A program made the translations under genes and the position numbers. The notes beneath the pieces are model-generated. The model was not told where the DNA came from. It saw only the letters and a list, made by a program, of their open reading frames with translations, and made no database searches. A stretch of 64,000 bases of DNA. Origin: Paralithodes platypus (Eukaryota; Arthropoda; Malacostraca; Decapoda; Lithodidae). Shown here piece by piece: positions 12,475 through 21,984 of the stretch; position 1 is the stretch's first letter; every line of letters begins with the position of its first letter. Location of the stretch: contig CM064485.1 of assembly GCA_032716605.1 (NCBI GenBank), forward strand, positions 27,334,138-27,398,137. Direction: 5' to 3'.

Positions 12475-13450
12475 ACGTGACAGGGCGTCTGCATTGGTGT
12501 GAAGTTTGCCTGGACGATACTGTATTGTAAAGTCGTAGTCCTCTAGTGGTCTCCCTCCAACGTACCAAAATGGCTGAGTTGGTTTCGCACTTACGCAGCC
12601 ATTGTAAAGATTGATGGTCGGTTATTATATCGAGTTTTGCGCCCAACACAAATGACCGGAAGTGGCTGAGTGCCCAAATGATCCCTAAGCACTCTCTCTT
12701 GGTGGCTGCATAGTTCTGTTGTGCTTGGTTGAGGGTGGAGCTGGCATACGCTATAACATGTTCCTCTCCGTCTCTGACTTGGGCTAAAACTGCACCAATG
12801 GCGTACAGAGATACGTCGGTATAAAGACGGAACGGGTTATGGTAATCAGGGAAAGCGATAATAGGGGCTTGGACTAGCTTTTGTTTCAAAGTGTTAAACG
12901 CGAGGTCTCTTTCAGGCGTCCAGGTGAACGGGGTGTCTTTGTGGGTGAGTTGGTGGAGGGGTCTGGCTATGGTGGCAAAATGGGGGACGAAACGTCTGTA
13001 GTATGTGGCTAAACCTAGAAACGAACGTACTCCTTTAACGGTGGTGGGTGGGGGTTGGTTTTGTATGACTTGCAGTTTCTTTGGGTCTGGTGCAATACCG
13101 TGTTCAGATATTACGTGGCCGAGGAAGTCTACCTTATTTCGGGCAATCTCGCACTTTGAGGGTTTTAATTTCAACCCGGCGGCTCGGATTCTTTGAAGGA
13201 CTTGTCTCAACCTGAGGAGGTGTTCTTCCCAGGTTGGTGAGTACACAATAATATCGTCTAGATAGGCTAGGCAGGTTTCCCAGGTTAGGCCATGTAGTAC
13301 TGCTTCCATCAAACGAGAGAAAATGGCGGGTCCATTACAGAGGCCAAAAGGTAGGACGTTAAATTCGTAGTGGTGGCCACCACTAGTGGAAAATGCTGTT
13401 TTCTCTTGGTCCTCGGCCTTGATAGGCACTTGCCAATACCCTGCTTGCAA
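12422..13450 (-). pseudogene. pol: Gypsy-A copy 2 RT second half and RNase H
   Basis: The frame opens at AGYWQVP, contains [14 protein letters not shown] and the RT active-site YLDDIIVYSP, then connection, RNase H (TDVSLYAIGAVLAQ, TKRECLGIIWAL, ITDHQSLQWLRK) and a break at ILVRWRET. A single-base frameshift near 13490 separates it from the first half of the RT at 13309-15102. Except for that break the catalytic residues are present. Confidence 0.88.
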
Positions 13451-15102
13451 GTCGAGGGTAGTGAACCATCTGGATCCGTGTAGGGAGTAAGGGAATCGTC
13501 TATCCGGGGTAAGGGCGTAGCGTCTTTAATGGTTACGTCATTCAACCTTCTGTAATCGACGCAAAAACGGGTTGACCCATCTTTCTTTTTGACTAGGACA
13601 ACAGGGGAAGACCAGGGACTAATGGACGGGGTGGCAATACCGGCCTCTAACATCTCTTGGACTTGGCGTTCCTCTTCTTGACGTTGTATGGGATTTTTTC
13701 TACGGGATGGTTGTCGTATGGGGGGGCCTGTGGTGTTAATGATGTGTTGTTCTACATCGGTCTGTCCGATTTCGGTGGGTTGTTGGGCAAACACGTCACT
13801 GAACTCTAGCAATAGGTCGTACATGCCATTTTTTTGGTGGTCGGATAATGTGTCCGGGAGAGGGGGTAATTGGAAGCTGGTAGGGGTGTCATTAAAATCT
13901 ATGGGGAGGTCATCAAAAGTTTCGAGGTCTCCTATAATGAGACCTTTTGGTAATGTCAGGGATTCCTCGGAGATATTTGCCACGAGAATGTGGTTGATGC
14001 GAGCGGAAATGATGGCGGGTTGTAAGAGGCAACGATTGGGGTTGGTGGACGTGGTAGTGGGGGAAAATATCATGTGAGTTTGGGGTATGGGTCGAAGGTT
14101 CACCAATTTTTGATTGCGGGGGGGAATTTGGCATTTATCCTGAACTACAGCTGGGCTAATGATGGTGGGGGATTGACTGGCGAGCAGGTGATTGGTACGC
14201 CTAAGGGGGGAAAGGTCACTTTGGTGGGGGTCACGCGTGAGGGGGGAATTAACGGCGCGTGTGGGAGGATCAGTGGGGCGCGGTGTGAGGGAGTTAGAAA
14301 ACGGAATCTGTTGGAGGGACTGTGGAGGGTTGGTGGGGGAAAGGTGAGGTGTAGAATCTGGGTTATTGGTGGAGGACTGATGTATTGATTTGGGGTTGCC
14401 AGCAGGACGAATGTGGGGAATTTTCTTGGTGGCAGTCACGGTCTGGTTAGAGGTTATCTGAGACTGGTGAGTTTGTTTGTCATGAGAGGGCGAGTCAAGT
14501 GTGGGGTTGTGAAGTTTTCTAGGGGTGTGAATTGTGTGGGGGTGGAAGGGAGCTACTGACGGAAAACTGTCACAAGGGGGATTGGGGTGTGTGTGGAATA
14601 GCTGGACATCTCTGGGGGCATGGTGGGAACATGGTTGTGTCCCTCGGTCGGCACGCGTGAGGGGGGGATTAACGGCGCGTGCGGGTGGGTCAGGGTGGTG
14701 AGAGGTGAGCGAGTTAGAAAACGGGATTTGTTGGGGGGACTGCGGAGGGTTGGTGGGGAAAGAGTTAGGTGTAGAACATGGGTTATTGGTGGAGGACTGG
14801 TGTATTGATGTGGGGTTGTTAACAGGACGAATGTGGGGAATTTTCTTGGTGGCAGTAACGGTCTGGTTAGAGGTTATGTGGGACTGGTGAGTTTGTTGGT
14901 CATGAGAGGGCGAGTCAAGTGTGGGGTTGTGAAATTTTCTAGGGGTGTGAATTGTGTGGGGGGGAAAGGGAGCTACTGACAGAAAACTGTCACAAGGGAA
15001 TTGTTGTTGGTTGTGGGATAGCTGAACATTTCTGGGGGCATGGGGAAAACATTGTTGGGTACATCGGTCGGCATTTCTCTGGAAACATGTGTACATAAAC
15101 AT
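13309..15102 (-). pseudogene. pol: Gypsy-A copy 2 pol: Pro-rich linker and RT first half
   Basis: 597 codons are open. The first 270 or so residues are a Pro/His/Ser/Thr-rich linker made of two imperfect 140-residue units. The RT N-terminal half follows: [74 protein letters not shown]. The frame then shifts near 13490 and loses the reading. Gypsy-B keeps the same order in one frame. Confidence 0.87.
14220..15060 (-). repeat. 420-bp in-frame tandem duplication in pol linker
   Basis: Blocks repeat at an exact offset of 420 bp (140 codons): CACGCGTGAGGG at 14232 and 14652, AGCTACTGAC at 14551 and 14971, AGGGGTGTGAATTGTGTGGG at 14521 and 14941. Units differ by scattered substitutions. The length is a multiple of three, so the frame survived the duplication. 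Confidence 0.9.
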
Positions 15103-15809
15103 TTGATAGAATTATGGTTACATATAGCAGAGTCTGTCCTGAAAACATGGGAGGATTTATCCTGGACAGAGTTACGAGAATTGAGGGGATTACCGAGAGG
15201 GAGTTGCTTGGACTTGTCTTCTTTCGTTTGTTGAGGCATTTTTTTACTGAATTGGGTGATATTTTGAGAGAACTCGGGGCAAGGGGGGTTTTTAGGAGTC
15301 ACCTTAGTGCTAGCTGCAACTTGGTAACCCTGACTCAGGGTTTGTTGAGGGGGAAGGTGTTTTTTCTTTTTATGAATGGGTTTCTGCGTGGTGGGTTTGT
15401 CAGAGGCTTTGGGTTGGAATTTGTTTTTGAATGAGATCAGCCTCTGGCCGCCGTCAACCTGGGCCTGGAGTTTTTGAAGGAGGTCAAGTCCAAGGAAACC
15501 ATCGTAATGTTTACAGTGGGAGAATACTGTGAACGTGTGATAACAACGAGCATGGGGGGCAGGAGTAGTTACTGATAGGGGCAAAGTGTCTCCTAGAAGA
15601 TTTAAGTAAGTATCAGCAGCTGAGATTAGTTCTGCTTTGGTGGTTAACAACGGGCCAAATAGTCGGTGGTGTTGATCATAATAAGACTTGAATAAACATG
15701 ACTTGGCAGCTCCCATGTCGATTAACAAGCGGACAGGAATGTCCTTGATTTTGGCCATGTAATAAATGGGGGCAGTGCGGTCAGTTATGGCGTCCCCCGC
15801 CGAGGCCAT
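14973..15809 (-). pseudogene. Gypsy-A copy 2 retropepsin region
   Basis: It starts at ATG 15809 and encodes 278 residues. The aspartic protease site reads LLIDMGAAKSCLF: the usual Asp-Thr-Gly is Asp-Met-Gly (an ACG-to-ATG-type change), while Gypsy-B has LLVDTGASRSCIF. A GFLGLDLL segment matches the second conserved protease motif. The last 40 residues overlap the next pol frame (13309-15102) in another frame, so a frameshift lies near 15060-15100. Processing of Gag-Pol would probably fail. Confidence 0.82.
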
Positions 15810-15826
15810 CTTGGGCGGGGGGTACT

Positions 15827-16780
15827 TTAAAAATCCTGGGGATCGGTATCTACCTCCTCCAGGGTTTCCTCGGTATCCTCTGAGGTCATGATAGGGGCTA
15901 TTTCCCCAGTGTGTCTTTCCTCCATATCTTCCTCTTGTCCCAACTCCTCTTCATTTACAGAAATGCGAGGAGTAAAGGGGCGAGGTTTGGCAGAGTCACG
16001 AATTTGATGGAAGGCATACTGAGCATTACAGGCAGGGAAATCATAGGGGTTGATAATTACTAAGGTAGGGTTTTTACTTTGGTAGGTGTTGTAGGTTTTG
16101 TTCCGGTTGAATATTCTGCGTGGCTGGGTAGGTTGGAACCGGGGTCTACTGGGTTGGGGCTTGCCGGAAGGGTAGGTGGGTCTGTTGTGGAAGGATGAGG
16201 CAGGGTAGGCATTCTTGGAGTTTTGGTGGTCGGGGTGCTGCGGGTGCGTGGGAAACCTCTTGATTACAGCGATTTGGGTGGGTGCTTCTGTGCGCACGGC
16301 CAAAATACGTCGGATCGTGATGAGATCTTTTTGGTATCCGACGAAATCGTGCACACGGAAATGGTCTTTTACTGCTGAGGGCAATATAGATACAAGGTTG
16401 ACCAGAATCTGCTGCTCTTGTTGGATTCTGGTCAATGTGGGGAAAGAAACTTTTATGTGTTGGGCAATCTTATTCACTGTGGCATCGAGATCGCCTTCGA
16501 ATTTAGTGTCTTGGATACGGGTGTGGGCCACGAAAACGCCCAACGAAGGCTTAATGGCTTCTATCACTATTGGGCGAAATTCGGCCCAGGTGAGAGCAGG
16601 GTGCACTTGATAGGCAACCAGGGAAACGGCTTTTCCCAGGTGCGTTAATGTCACAGCTATTTTTTCTGCATCCGTGGTATAAACTAGGTCAAGTACGGGT
16701 TTCACTATGTCCATGAACGTTTCGATCTCGTAAGTTTCTCCATCATAATGTGGGATGGGAATGTGAGAACGGTGCGCCAT
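15827..16780 (-). CDS. gag: Gypsy-A copy 2 Gag
   Basis: The first ATG in frame is at 16780; upstream codons are open but lack ATG. About 317 residues. The capsid-like part (first 170 residues) shares with Gypsy-B Gag the segments FMDIVKPVLDL, LTWAEF, GDLDATVNKI, VKDHF and LITIRRILA. A basic Pro/Arg/Tyr-rich part follows and the C-terminus is acidic. No CCHC zinc knuckle is visible in either family. The stop at 15827 lies 17 bp before the protease ATG in another frame, so protease would need frameshifting or reinitiation, or the break is a mutation. Gag would package element RNA in cytoplasmic particles. Confidence 0.8.
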   Translation of the reverse strand: MAHRSHIPIPHYDGETYEIETFMDIVKPVLDLVYTTDAEKIAVTLTHLGKAVSLVAYQVHPALTWAEFRPIVIEAIKPSLGVFVAHTRIQDTKFEGDLDATVNKIAQHIKVSFPTLTRIQQEQQILVNLVSILPSAVKDHFRVHDFVGYQKDLITIRRILAVRTEAPTQIAVIKRFPTHPQHPDHQNSKNAYPASSFHNRPTYPSGKPQPSRPRFQPTQPRRIFNRNKTYNTYQSKNPTLVIINPYDFPACNAQYAFHQIRDSAKPRPFTPRISVNEEELGQEEDMEERHTGEIAPIMTSEDTEETLEEVDTDPQDF

Positions 16781-16815
16781 GATGTTATCGTGTTCTGGCT
16801 GTTCCAAACTTGCAA

Positions 16816-17357
16816 TGAAATGCTAGGTGTTAAGGGAGTTTTTCTGTCCTGAAATATCCCCAGGCCCACTTTAGGATCAACCTTTCCTGGTACCTGGCAC
16901 GGGGCACGAACCTCTGAAGGGAGTTTAACCCTCCTAAAAACCCACAGGTTTTGAGATGCCTTGGGTGGGGTTCGAACCCTGGTTAGTGACCTAACCATCA
17001 CCACCAGGCCCGCGCGCTAACCCACTGTACTACCACGGACGTACTAAAAGTATAGCAACCTTAGTCCGATTTTTAAGAACCAGGTGATAGTCTCGTGGTG
17101 AGATTCATGTGATGAGTTTATTGGACTTACCATCCACGACTATTTTACACTATACCTGACGTCAACTCGGGTAGTACATTATTGGGGTTGCGGGACATTT
17201 TCGAGGGCATTACACCTAAGAACCAGGTGATAGTCTCGTGGTGAGATTCACGTGATGAGTTTATTGGACTTACCATCCACGACTATTTTACACTATACCT
17301 GACATCAACTCGGGTAGTACATTATTGGGGTTGCGGGACATTTTCGAGGGCATTACA
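16816..17357 (-). repeat. TRIM LTR 3 (542 bp)
   Basis: It contains two tandem copies of a 143-bp block (17075-17217 and 17218-17360) and ends next to the Gypsy-A gag leader. It differs from LTR 2 mainly by a 3-4-bp indel and a few substitutions. A tRNA-like segment lies at 16963-17043. Confidence 0.75.
16963..17043 (-). promoter_or_regulatory. tRNA-like A/B-box segment inside TRIM LTR
   Basis: On the minus strand TAGTACAGTGGG (17032-17021) matches an RNA polymerase III A box. GGGTTCGAACC (16979-16969) matches a B box, at tRNA-like spacing. The same segment recurs in the other two LTR copies. Whether it is a remnant of a SINE inserted in the ancestral LTR or part of the LTR promoter is unknown. 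Confidence 0.6.
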
Positions 17358-17507
17358 CCACATTCCTTTTTATTTAGGCTAGTCCCTAGCCTCTCTAAGG
17401 TCGTAAGGTATCGTAGCTGTATCACCTTAGCAATCTCAATATGGTTTAGGGTCCGCGTGACGGGTGCTCTATGTAGCTACCAGGTCACGTTCCTTTACTG
17501 CCACCAA
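17358..17507 (-). repeat. TRIM internal region 2 (150 bp)
   Basis: On the minus strand it opens TTGGTGGCAGTAAAGG (candidate primer-binding site) and closes with a purine-rich tract before LTR 3. It has no reading frame of note. Confidence 0.7.
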
Positions 17508-18046
17508 TGAAATGCTAGGTGTTAAGGGAGTTTTTCTGTCCTGAAATATCCCCAGGCCCACTTTAGGATCAACCTTTCCTGGTACCTGGCGCGGGGCACG
17601 AACCTCTGAAGGGTTTAACCCTCCTAAAAACCACAGGTTTTGAGATGCCTTGGGTGGGGTTCGAACCCTGGTTAGTGACCTAACCATCACCACCAGGCCC
17701 GCGCGCTAACCCACTGTACTACCACGGACGTACTAAAAGTATAGCAACCTTAGTCCGATTTTTAAGAACCAGGTGATAGTCTCGTGGTGAGATTCATGTG
17801 ATGAGTTTATTGGACTTACCATCCACGACTATTTTACACTATACCTGACGTCAACTCGGGTAGTACATTATTGGGGTTGCGGGACATTTTCGAGGGCATT
17901 ACACCTAAGAACCAGGTGATAGTCTCGTGGTGAGATTCACGTGATGAGTTTATTGGACTTACCATCCACGACTATTTTACACTATACCTGACATCAACTC
18001 GGGTAGTACATTATTGGGGTTGCGGGACATTTTCGAGGGCATTACA
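17508..18046 (-). repeat. TRIM LTR 2 (539 bp)
   Basis: Same organisation as LTR 3, with the 143-bp block twice. It is nearly identical to LTR 3, which points to recent duplication or gene conversion. Confidence 0.75.
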
Positions 18047-18196
18047 CCACATTCCTTTTTATTTAGGCTAGTCCCTAGCCTCTCTAAGGTCGTAAGGTAT
18101 CGTAGCTGTATCACCTTAGCAATCTCAATATGGTTTAGGGTCCGCGTGACGGGTGCTCTATGTAGCTACCAGGTCACGTTCCTTTACTGCCACCAA
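18047..18196 (-). repeat. TRIM internal region 1 (150 bp)
   Basis: Essentially identical to internal region 2, with the same primer-binding-site-like start and purine-rich end. Confidence 0.7.
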
Positions 18197-18595
18197 TGAA
18201 ATGCTAGGTGTTAAGGGAGTTTTTCTGTCCTGAAATATCCCCAGGCCCACTTTAGGATCAACCTTTCCTGGTACCTGGCGCGGGGCACGAACCTCTGAAG
18301 GGAGTTTAACCCTCCTAAAAACCCACAGGTTTTGAGATGCCTTGGGTGGGGTTCGAACCCTGGTTAGTGACCTAACCATCACCACCAGGCCCGCACGCTA
18401 ACCCACTGTACTACCACGGACGTACTAAAAGTATAGCAACCTTAGTCCGATTTTTAAGAACCAGGTGATAGTCTCGTGGTGAGATTCACGTGATGAGTTT
18501 ATTGGACTTACCATCCACGACTATTTTACACTATACCTGACGTCAACTTGGGTAGTACATTATTGGGGTTGCGGGATATTTTCGAGGGCATTACA
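18197..18595 (-). repeat. TRIM LTR 1 (399 bp, single 143-bp block)
   Basis: It carries only one copy of the 143-bp block, so it is 140 bp shorter than the other two LTRs. Its outer edge is ATTACA at 18595. The flank TGATT does not match the five bases at the other edge (TGCAA). Confidence 0.7.
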
Positions 18596-18870
18596 TGATT
18601 TACTTAACCGATTACCTTTAAGAAATAGCTATATTTGTTGCTTATGAAATTCGGGCTAACTTAACTTGGTTGATAAATTATGTAAATTTCTATATTACTG
18701 TAGGCCTATGTCGTAAGTGAGTGGGTATATTTCTCCTTGACTCAGCTTGAGAAAAAGAGATAGTCTATGTTTGTTTTTATAAAATGCAAATAAAGTTGAT
18801 TAAATATTGAAAAGGATAGAATTAGATAGCCAGAACAGATAACTTAATGCTGGTGATGGGCTGGTCTATC
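18596..18870. other. AT-rich unique sequence
   Basis: No coding frame, RNA gene or recognised repeat was seen. Confidence 0.5.
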
Positions 18871-18874
18871 AGAG

Positions 18875-19282
18875 TGAGAGCTGAGCGATCTCTGCCATAC
18901 CCATAGCTTACTCTGACTGTTCCTTTTACTTATATATCTTCTAGATCTCAAGTGACGGCGTCTTTTCCGTGGATTGACCTCCCTACTGCCAACCTAAAAG
19001 TTGGCAGATTGGGAGCCAAAGCGTCACATTTTTCCCTTGCCCCTCAACTTTCCCTTCATAATTGCTGAGGGGCACAGGGCTTTGGGTGAAGCTTTGGTTT
19101 CCCGGGCGTTTCCGCGCCCTCCTCGGTTCCCTGCCTTAGAGTGGCTTCGGTCACCCAGGCTTTATTAGTGGTAAGCAGGGAGGGTTTTGTGGGGGCGCTC
19201 TTTTATGGCCTTGGCCTTGCTCAGGACCTTGGGGCTGTTCGGCCAGGCAGCCTGGGGAACAACAACAACAACAACAACAACT
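18875..19282 (+). repeat. Interspersed repeat R with (AAC)n tail, copy 1
   Basis: About 400 bp ending in (AAC)n at 19258-19281. It matches the reverse complement of 42128-42512. Landmarks shared by both are TAGCTTACTCTGACTGTTCC, CAAGTGACGGCGTC, GCTGAGGGGCACAGGGC and GGGGCTGTTCGGCCAGGCAG. No coding frame. The simple-repeat tail suggests a LINE- or SINE-type 3' end, but I find no tRNA head. Confidence 0.75.
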
Positions 19283-19307
19283 TAATGCCCAATCACAATC
19301 AAATTCT

Positions 19308-20349
19308 TTAACCCGGGAACTGCGGGAAGACTCTTAAGAGTTCCCCCGGCGGACTGCGGGAAGACTCTTAAGAGTCAGAGAAAAAAAAAATCAACTTTAA
19401 ACATCGAAAAAAAAAATTGCCCCTGGGCCATGCAAAATATCACTCCTCTACCTCCCCTCCTTCCCCACTTTCCTCCCCTCCTTTAGTTATCACCTATTTT
19501 CCCTGTTATTCCCTTATTCTGAGGTATATTTTCGTGCTAACATTAGCGAGTTGCAAGCAGGGCATTGCCATCACTGTTAGCAAGCTAGTGCAAAGAGAGA
19601 GAGAGAGAGAGTATCGATCGACTGTGTCTCAGTGGCCTTGGGGGAAATTGGCGGGAAAGCAGGTTGCCTCACCCATACATTATGCAACTCGCGGCCTGTA
19701 TCTCCGATTTTGACCATCCAAACGCTGTTTTCACTCGTTTTATTGTTGTAACAGGTTAATACCTTTATAACCAACCCATAATAGGCGCGTATGGATAAGT
19801 ATTAACCCGTACAGCCCCAGCGACGCGTCTGACGCGTCGGCGATGTATGTAACGCACAGCCCCAGAGACGCGTCTGGCGCGTCACCCTAATTGCGCCGAC
19901 CGTAACCTCAGGTGTAGCCACTCAAGAGGGCTCAGATTTGTATGGGAACTGTGTACGTATCCCACGCAACCGTGCCGATGGTTGAAAACTCTCAAAGTCC
20001 ACGTGCGTGCGCGTGAGCGCGCAATAACCTGGTTTTTTTGGGGAATTGCCTTCAATTTTTTACTCTTGTAAAATACGTTTTCGGGGGCTCTGTAGGACCA
20101 TTCTTTAAGCTTTTTGAGCGGTTTTTCGTGGTTTTTCCTTCATTCCTAACCCATTCGCTATTGTTTCTGGAATAAAAACATTTTTTGAAAACCGGCCGGG
20201 TTCTGGTGAACAAACATTACAAAACTAGCCGGGGCTCCACGGGTTAATGCTATTTATGGTAAAATTAATATTTTAGTGATGGAAACAGCTCAAATACATC
20301 AGCACAGGCAGAGGTGTCTAATTACCCCCATGCGCACTTCTTAGGTTAA
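19308..20349. repeat. TTAA-flanked repeat A, copy 1 (interrupted)
   Basis: It begins TTAACCCGGGAACTGCGGG and ends CTTCTTAGGTTAA, as does copy 2 at 40054-40698. The palindrome ACTCTTAAGAGT occurs twice near the left end, and there is a (GA)n tract near 19594. A second element (19806-20243) sits inside. The left 190 bp also match the 5' end of the CR1-like LINE at 32756. The ends are only weakly inverted, so a piggyBac-type origin is possible but unproven. Confidence 0.65.
19806..20243. mobile_element. piggyBac-type MITE inserted in repeat A
   Basis: 438 bp bounded by TTAA at 19802-19805 and 20244-20247. The ends are inverted: CCCGTACAGCCCCAG and, on the other strand, CCCGTGGAGCCCCGG (12 of 15 match). 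Subterminal GACGCGTC-type motifs repeat near the left end. The undisturbed site with one TTAA is present at 40593-40596 in the other copy of repeat A. No transposase is encoded, so it depends on one in trans. Confidence 0.85.
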
Positions 20350-20406
20350 GTGTAAATTATCTATAAGTATGTTCTATTGTAAAATAGTAAGCAATTATTG
20401 ACAATA

Positions 20407-20409
<3 letters not shown>

Positions 20410-20457
<48 letters not shown>

Positions 20458-20493
20458 ATATAGGCCTATATATGTGTGTGTGTGTGTGTGTGT
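20410..20493. repeat. (TA)n and (TG)n microsatellite
   Basis: About 20 TA units are followed by a short mixed stretch and about 10 TG units. Confidence 0.95.
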
Positions 20494-20529
20494 AATGCAC
20501 CAACAGCTGTAGTGTATTAGTATAAGATG

Positions 20530-20855
20530 GGGTGGGATGGGACTAACATTTGGGCTGCCCTCCCTTGGAATCCTAATGAACTCTCACCCCACCCACTACC
20601 TTAAATTTTAAGTAGTCTAAATCACATGTCTGTGAGCCACCGTCACCACGTGGCCACAACCACTATAATTGGGGTTGAGTGTGAGAAGGATCTGTCTTGT
20701 TTGGGCCAATCGGCTTTCTGCAGACTCCCGTTTTATTATGTTCTTATGTTAACATTAAATAGGCATATGGACGAGAGGGGTTGGGTTTGAAAGGGATATG
20801 CCTTGTGTGGGCCAATCGGCTCTCTGCAGACCCCGTTTTCTTATGTTCTTATATG
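20530..20855 (+). repeat. CR1-like LINE 3' UTR fragments
   Basis: Two adjacent copies of a 3' end with GGGCCAATCGGC, TCTGCAGAC and a terminal TTCTTATG motif (near 20710-20745 and 20810-20850). The downstream part (CATATGGACGAG) matches, inverted, the 3' UTR of the CR1-like copy at 58540-58800. There is no coding part. Confidence 0.75.
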
Positions 20856-21317
20856 TAATTATTCATATTATTTGTTCGGTTACTTTTTTTCTCTTTCAAA
20901 AACCTATTACCATCAGATTTGATTTCATCGATAATTAGATACATATTACAAATACGTTACATTTAACATGAAAATAATATATAATAACTCTATTTCGAGG
21001 ATTATCTTTGAAATATAGATAAATAATTTAACATATACAATTGGATGGTAACACTACTTTAAAAACTTTACAATGATGAAAACCGTTGATGAATTGCATC
21101 GTAGTCTAATAAGTAATCATATTATTTGTTTCCAATGTAATTTTTTCTTATTTTTAATGAATTAGAGGTGAGAGATTCCGTTTCAAAATATCATTACCTT
21201 TGCTTGTTATTAATATTTAGTTATACTGTAGCCTACTAGCCTATATTTTCTTATTATTTTGAATTTACTTTGCGGCTGTTTCGCCAGACTCCCCTCAAAG
21301 GACCGTCTCATAATATT

Positions 21318-21400
21318 AGAACATAAGAAAACGGGAGACTGCAGAGAGCCGACTGGCCCAAACACAGCAGATCCCTTTAACACCCACCCTATCTCAGTGT
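21318..21400 (-). repeat. CR1-like LINE 3' end fragment
   Basis: On the minus strand it ends ...CCCGTTTTCTTATGTTCT, preceded by GGGCCAGTCGGCTCTCTGCAG, as in the other CR1-like 3' ends in this window. Confidence 0.7.
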
Positions 21401-21406
21401 CATGAA

Positions 21407-21466
21407 ATTATTATTATTATTATTATTAATATTATTATTATTAGTAATAGTAGTAGTAGTAGTAAG
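21407..21466. repeat. (ATT)n/(AGT)n microsatellite
   Basis: An imperfect trinucleotide tract, first ATT then AGT units. The AT-rich flanks 20856-21317 and 21467-21980 show no gene. Confidence 0.9.
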
Positions 21467-21984
21467 TATTAAAACATACAAAATAGTTTTATATGTGAGT
21501 AAATGTATCATATCTTAATAATGATGCAAGGTATTGTTGCATAATTTAGTTTTATCAAGGTCAATTATTGTGACTATTCTTAAATTAGATATAAATAAAA
21601 ATAAAGTATTTTTAACTTTACGTTTCTCGTAATTATAATCTCTGCTTACTGTTTGTCTGTATTTAAAGAGTGGTTATCTACTTATATTGTTATTATTCAT
21701 TTGAGGCTTATCCCTCAATACCTTCACCTGACCTGACATATCAAGGATTATTATTAACCGTGGTTTCATAAACATATATTCTAAACAAATAGTTAAAAAG
21801 ATAACACATTAGTATTAGAATGTATTGTGTTTAGTATGAGTAATAAGATCGAAGTAATTCAGTAATTCAAATCATAATATAGGCCTATTTTAAAGGTATC
21901 GCATTATTCTGCCACAAGTGGAACATTCAGTCTTTTCCAGAATGCTACATTTTCATATTACAATCATAGTACACCCGAAAAATC

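Larger units (their letters stand above)
6580..16807 (-). mobile_element. Gypsy-A LTR retrotransposon, copy 2 (broken)
   Basis: On the minus strand the order is gag (15827-16780), protease (14973-15809), RT/RNase H (12422-15102), integrase (10950-12474) and 3' LTR region (6580-7454 and 10536-10980). A LINE splits the LTR at 7455-10531. Several single-base frameshifts break the pol frame. The 5' LTR is missing; its place is taken by the miniature LTR array at 16816-18595. Sequence is close to copy 1 throughout the shared pol. Confidence 0.88.
16816..18595 (-). mobile_element. Tandem TRIM-like miniature LTR retrotransposon array
   Basis: Read on the minus strand: LTR (18595-18197), internal (18196-18047), LTR (18046-17508), internal (17507-17358), LTR (17357-16816). 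The repeat period is 689 bp. Each LTR starts TGTAATG and ends CATTTCA, an imperfect inverted terminal pair. Each internal region starts with TGGTGGCAG, the same core as Gypsy-B's primer-binding site, and ends with an A/G-rich tract (AAATAAAAAGGAATG) directly before the next LTR. No coding capacity. This is the layout of TRIM elements that share LTRs after recombination. Confidence 0.75.

Noticed and set aside
16963..17043. A tRNA gene with GGTTCGAACCC T arm
   Set aside because: Acceptor and anticodon stems do not pair and the segment lies at the same place in three LTR copies, so it is a tRNA-like part of a repeat.
16816..18595. CRISPR-like or satellite array
   Set aside because: Units are 689 bp with LTR ends, a primer-binding-site core and a purine tract; no short spaced repeats.
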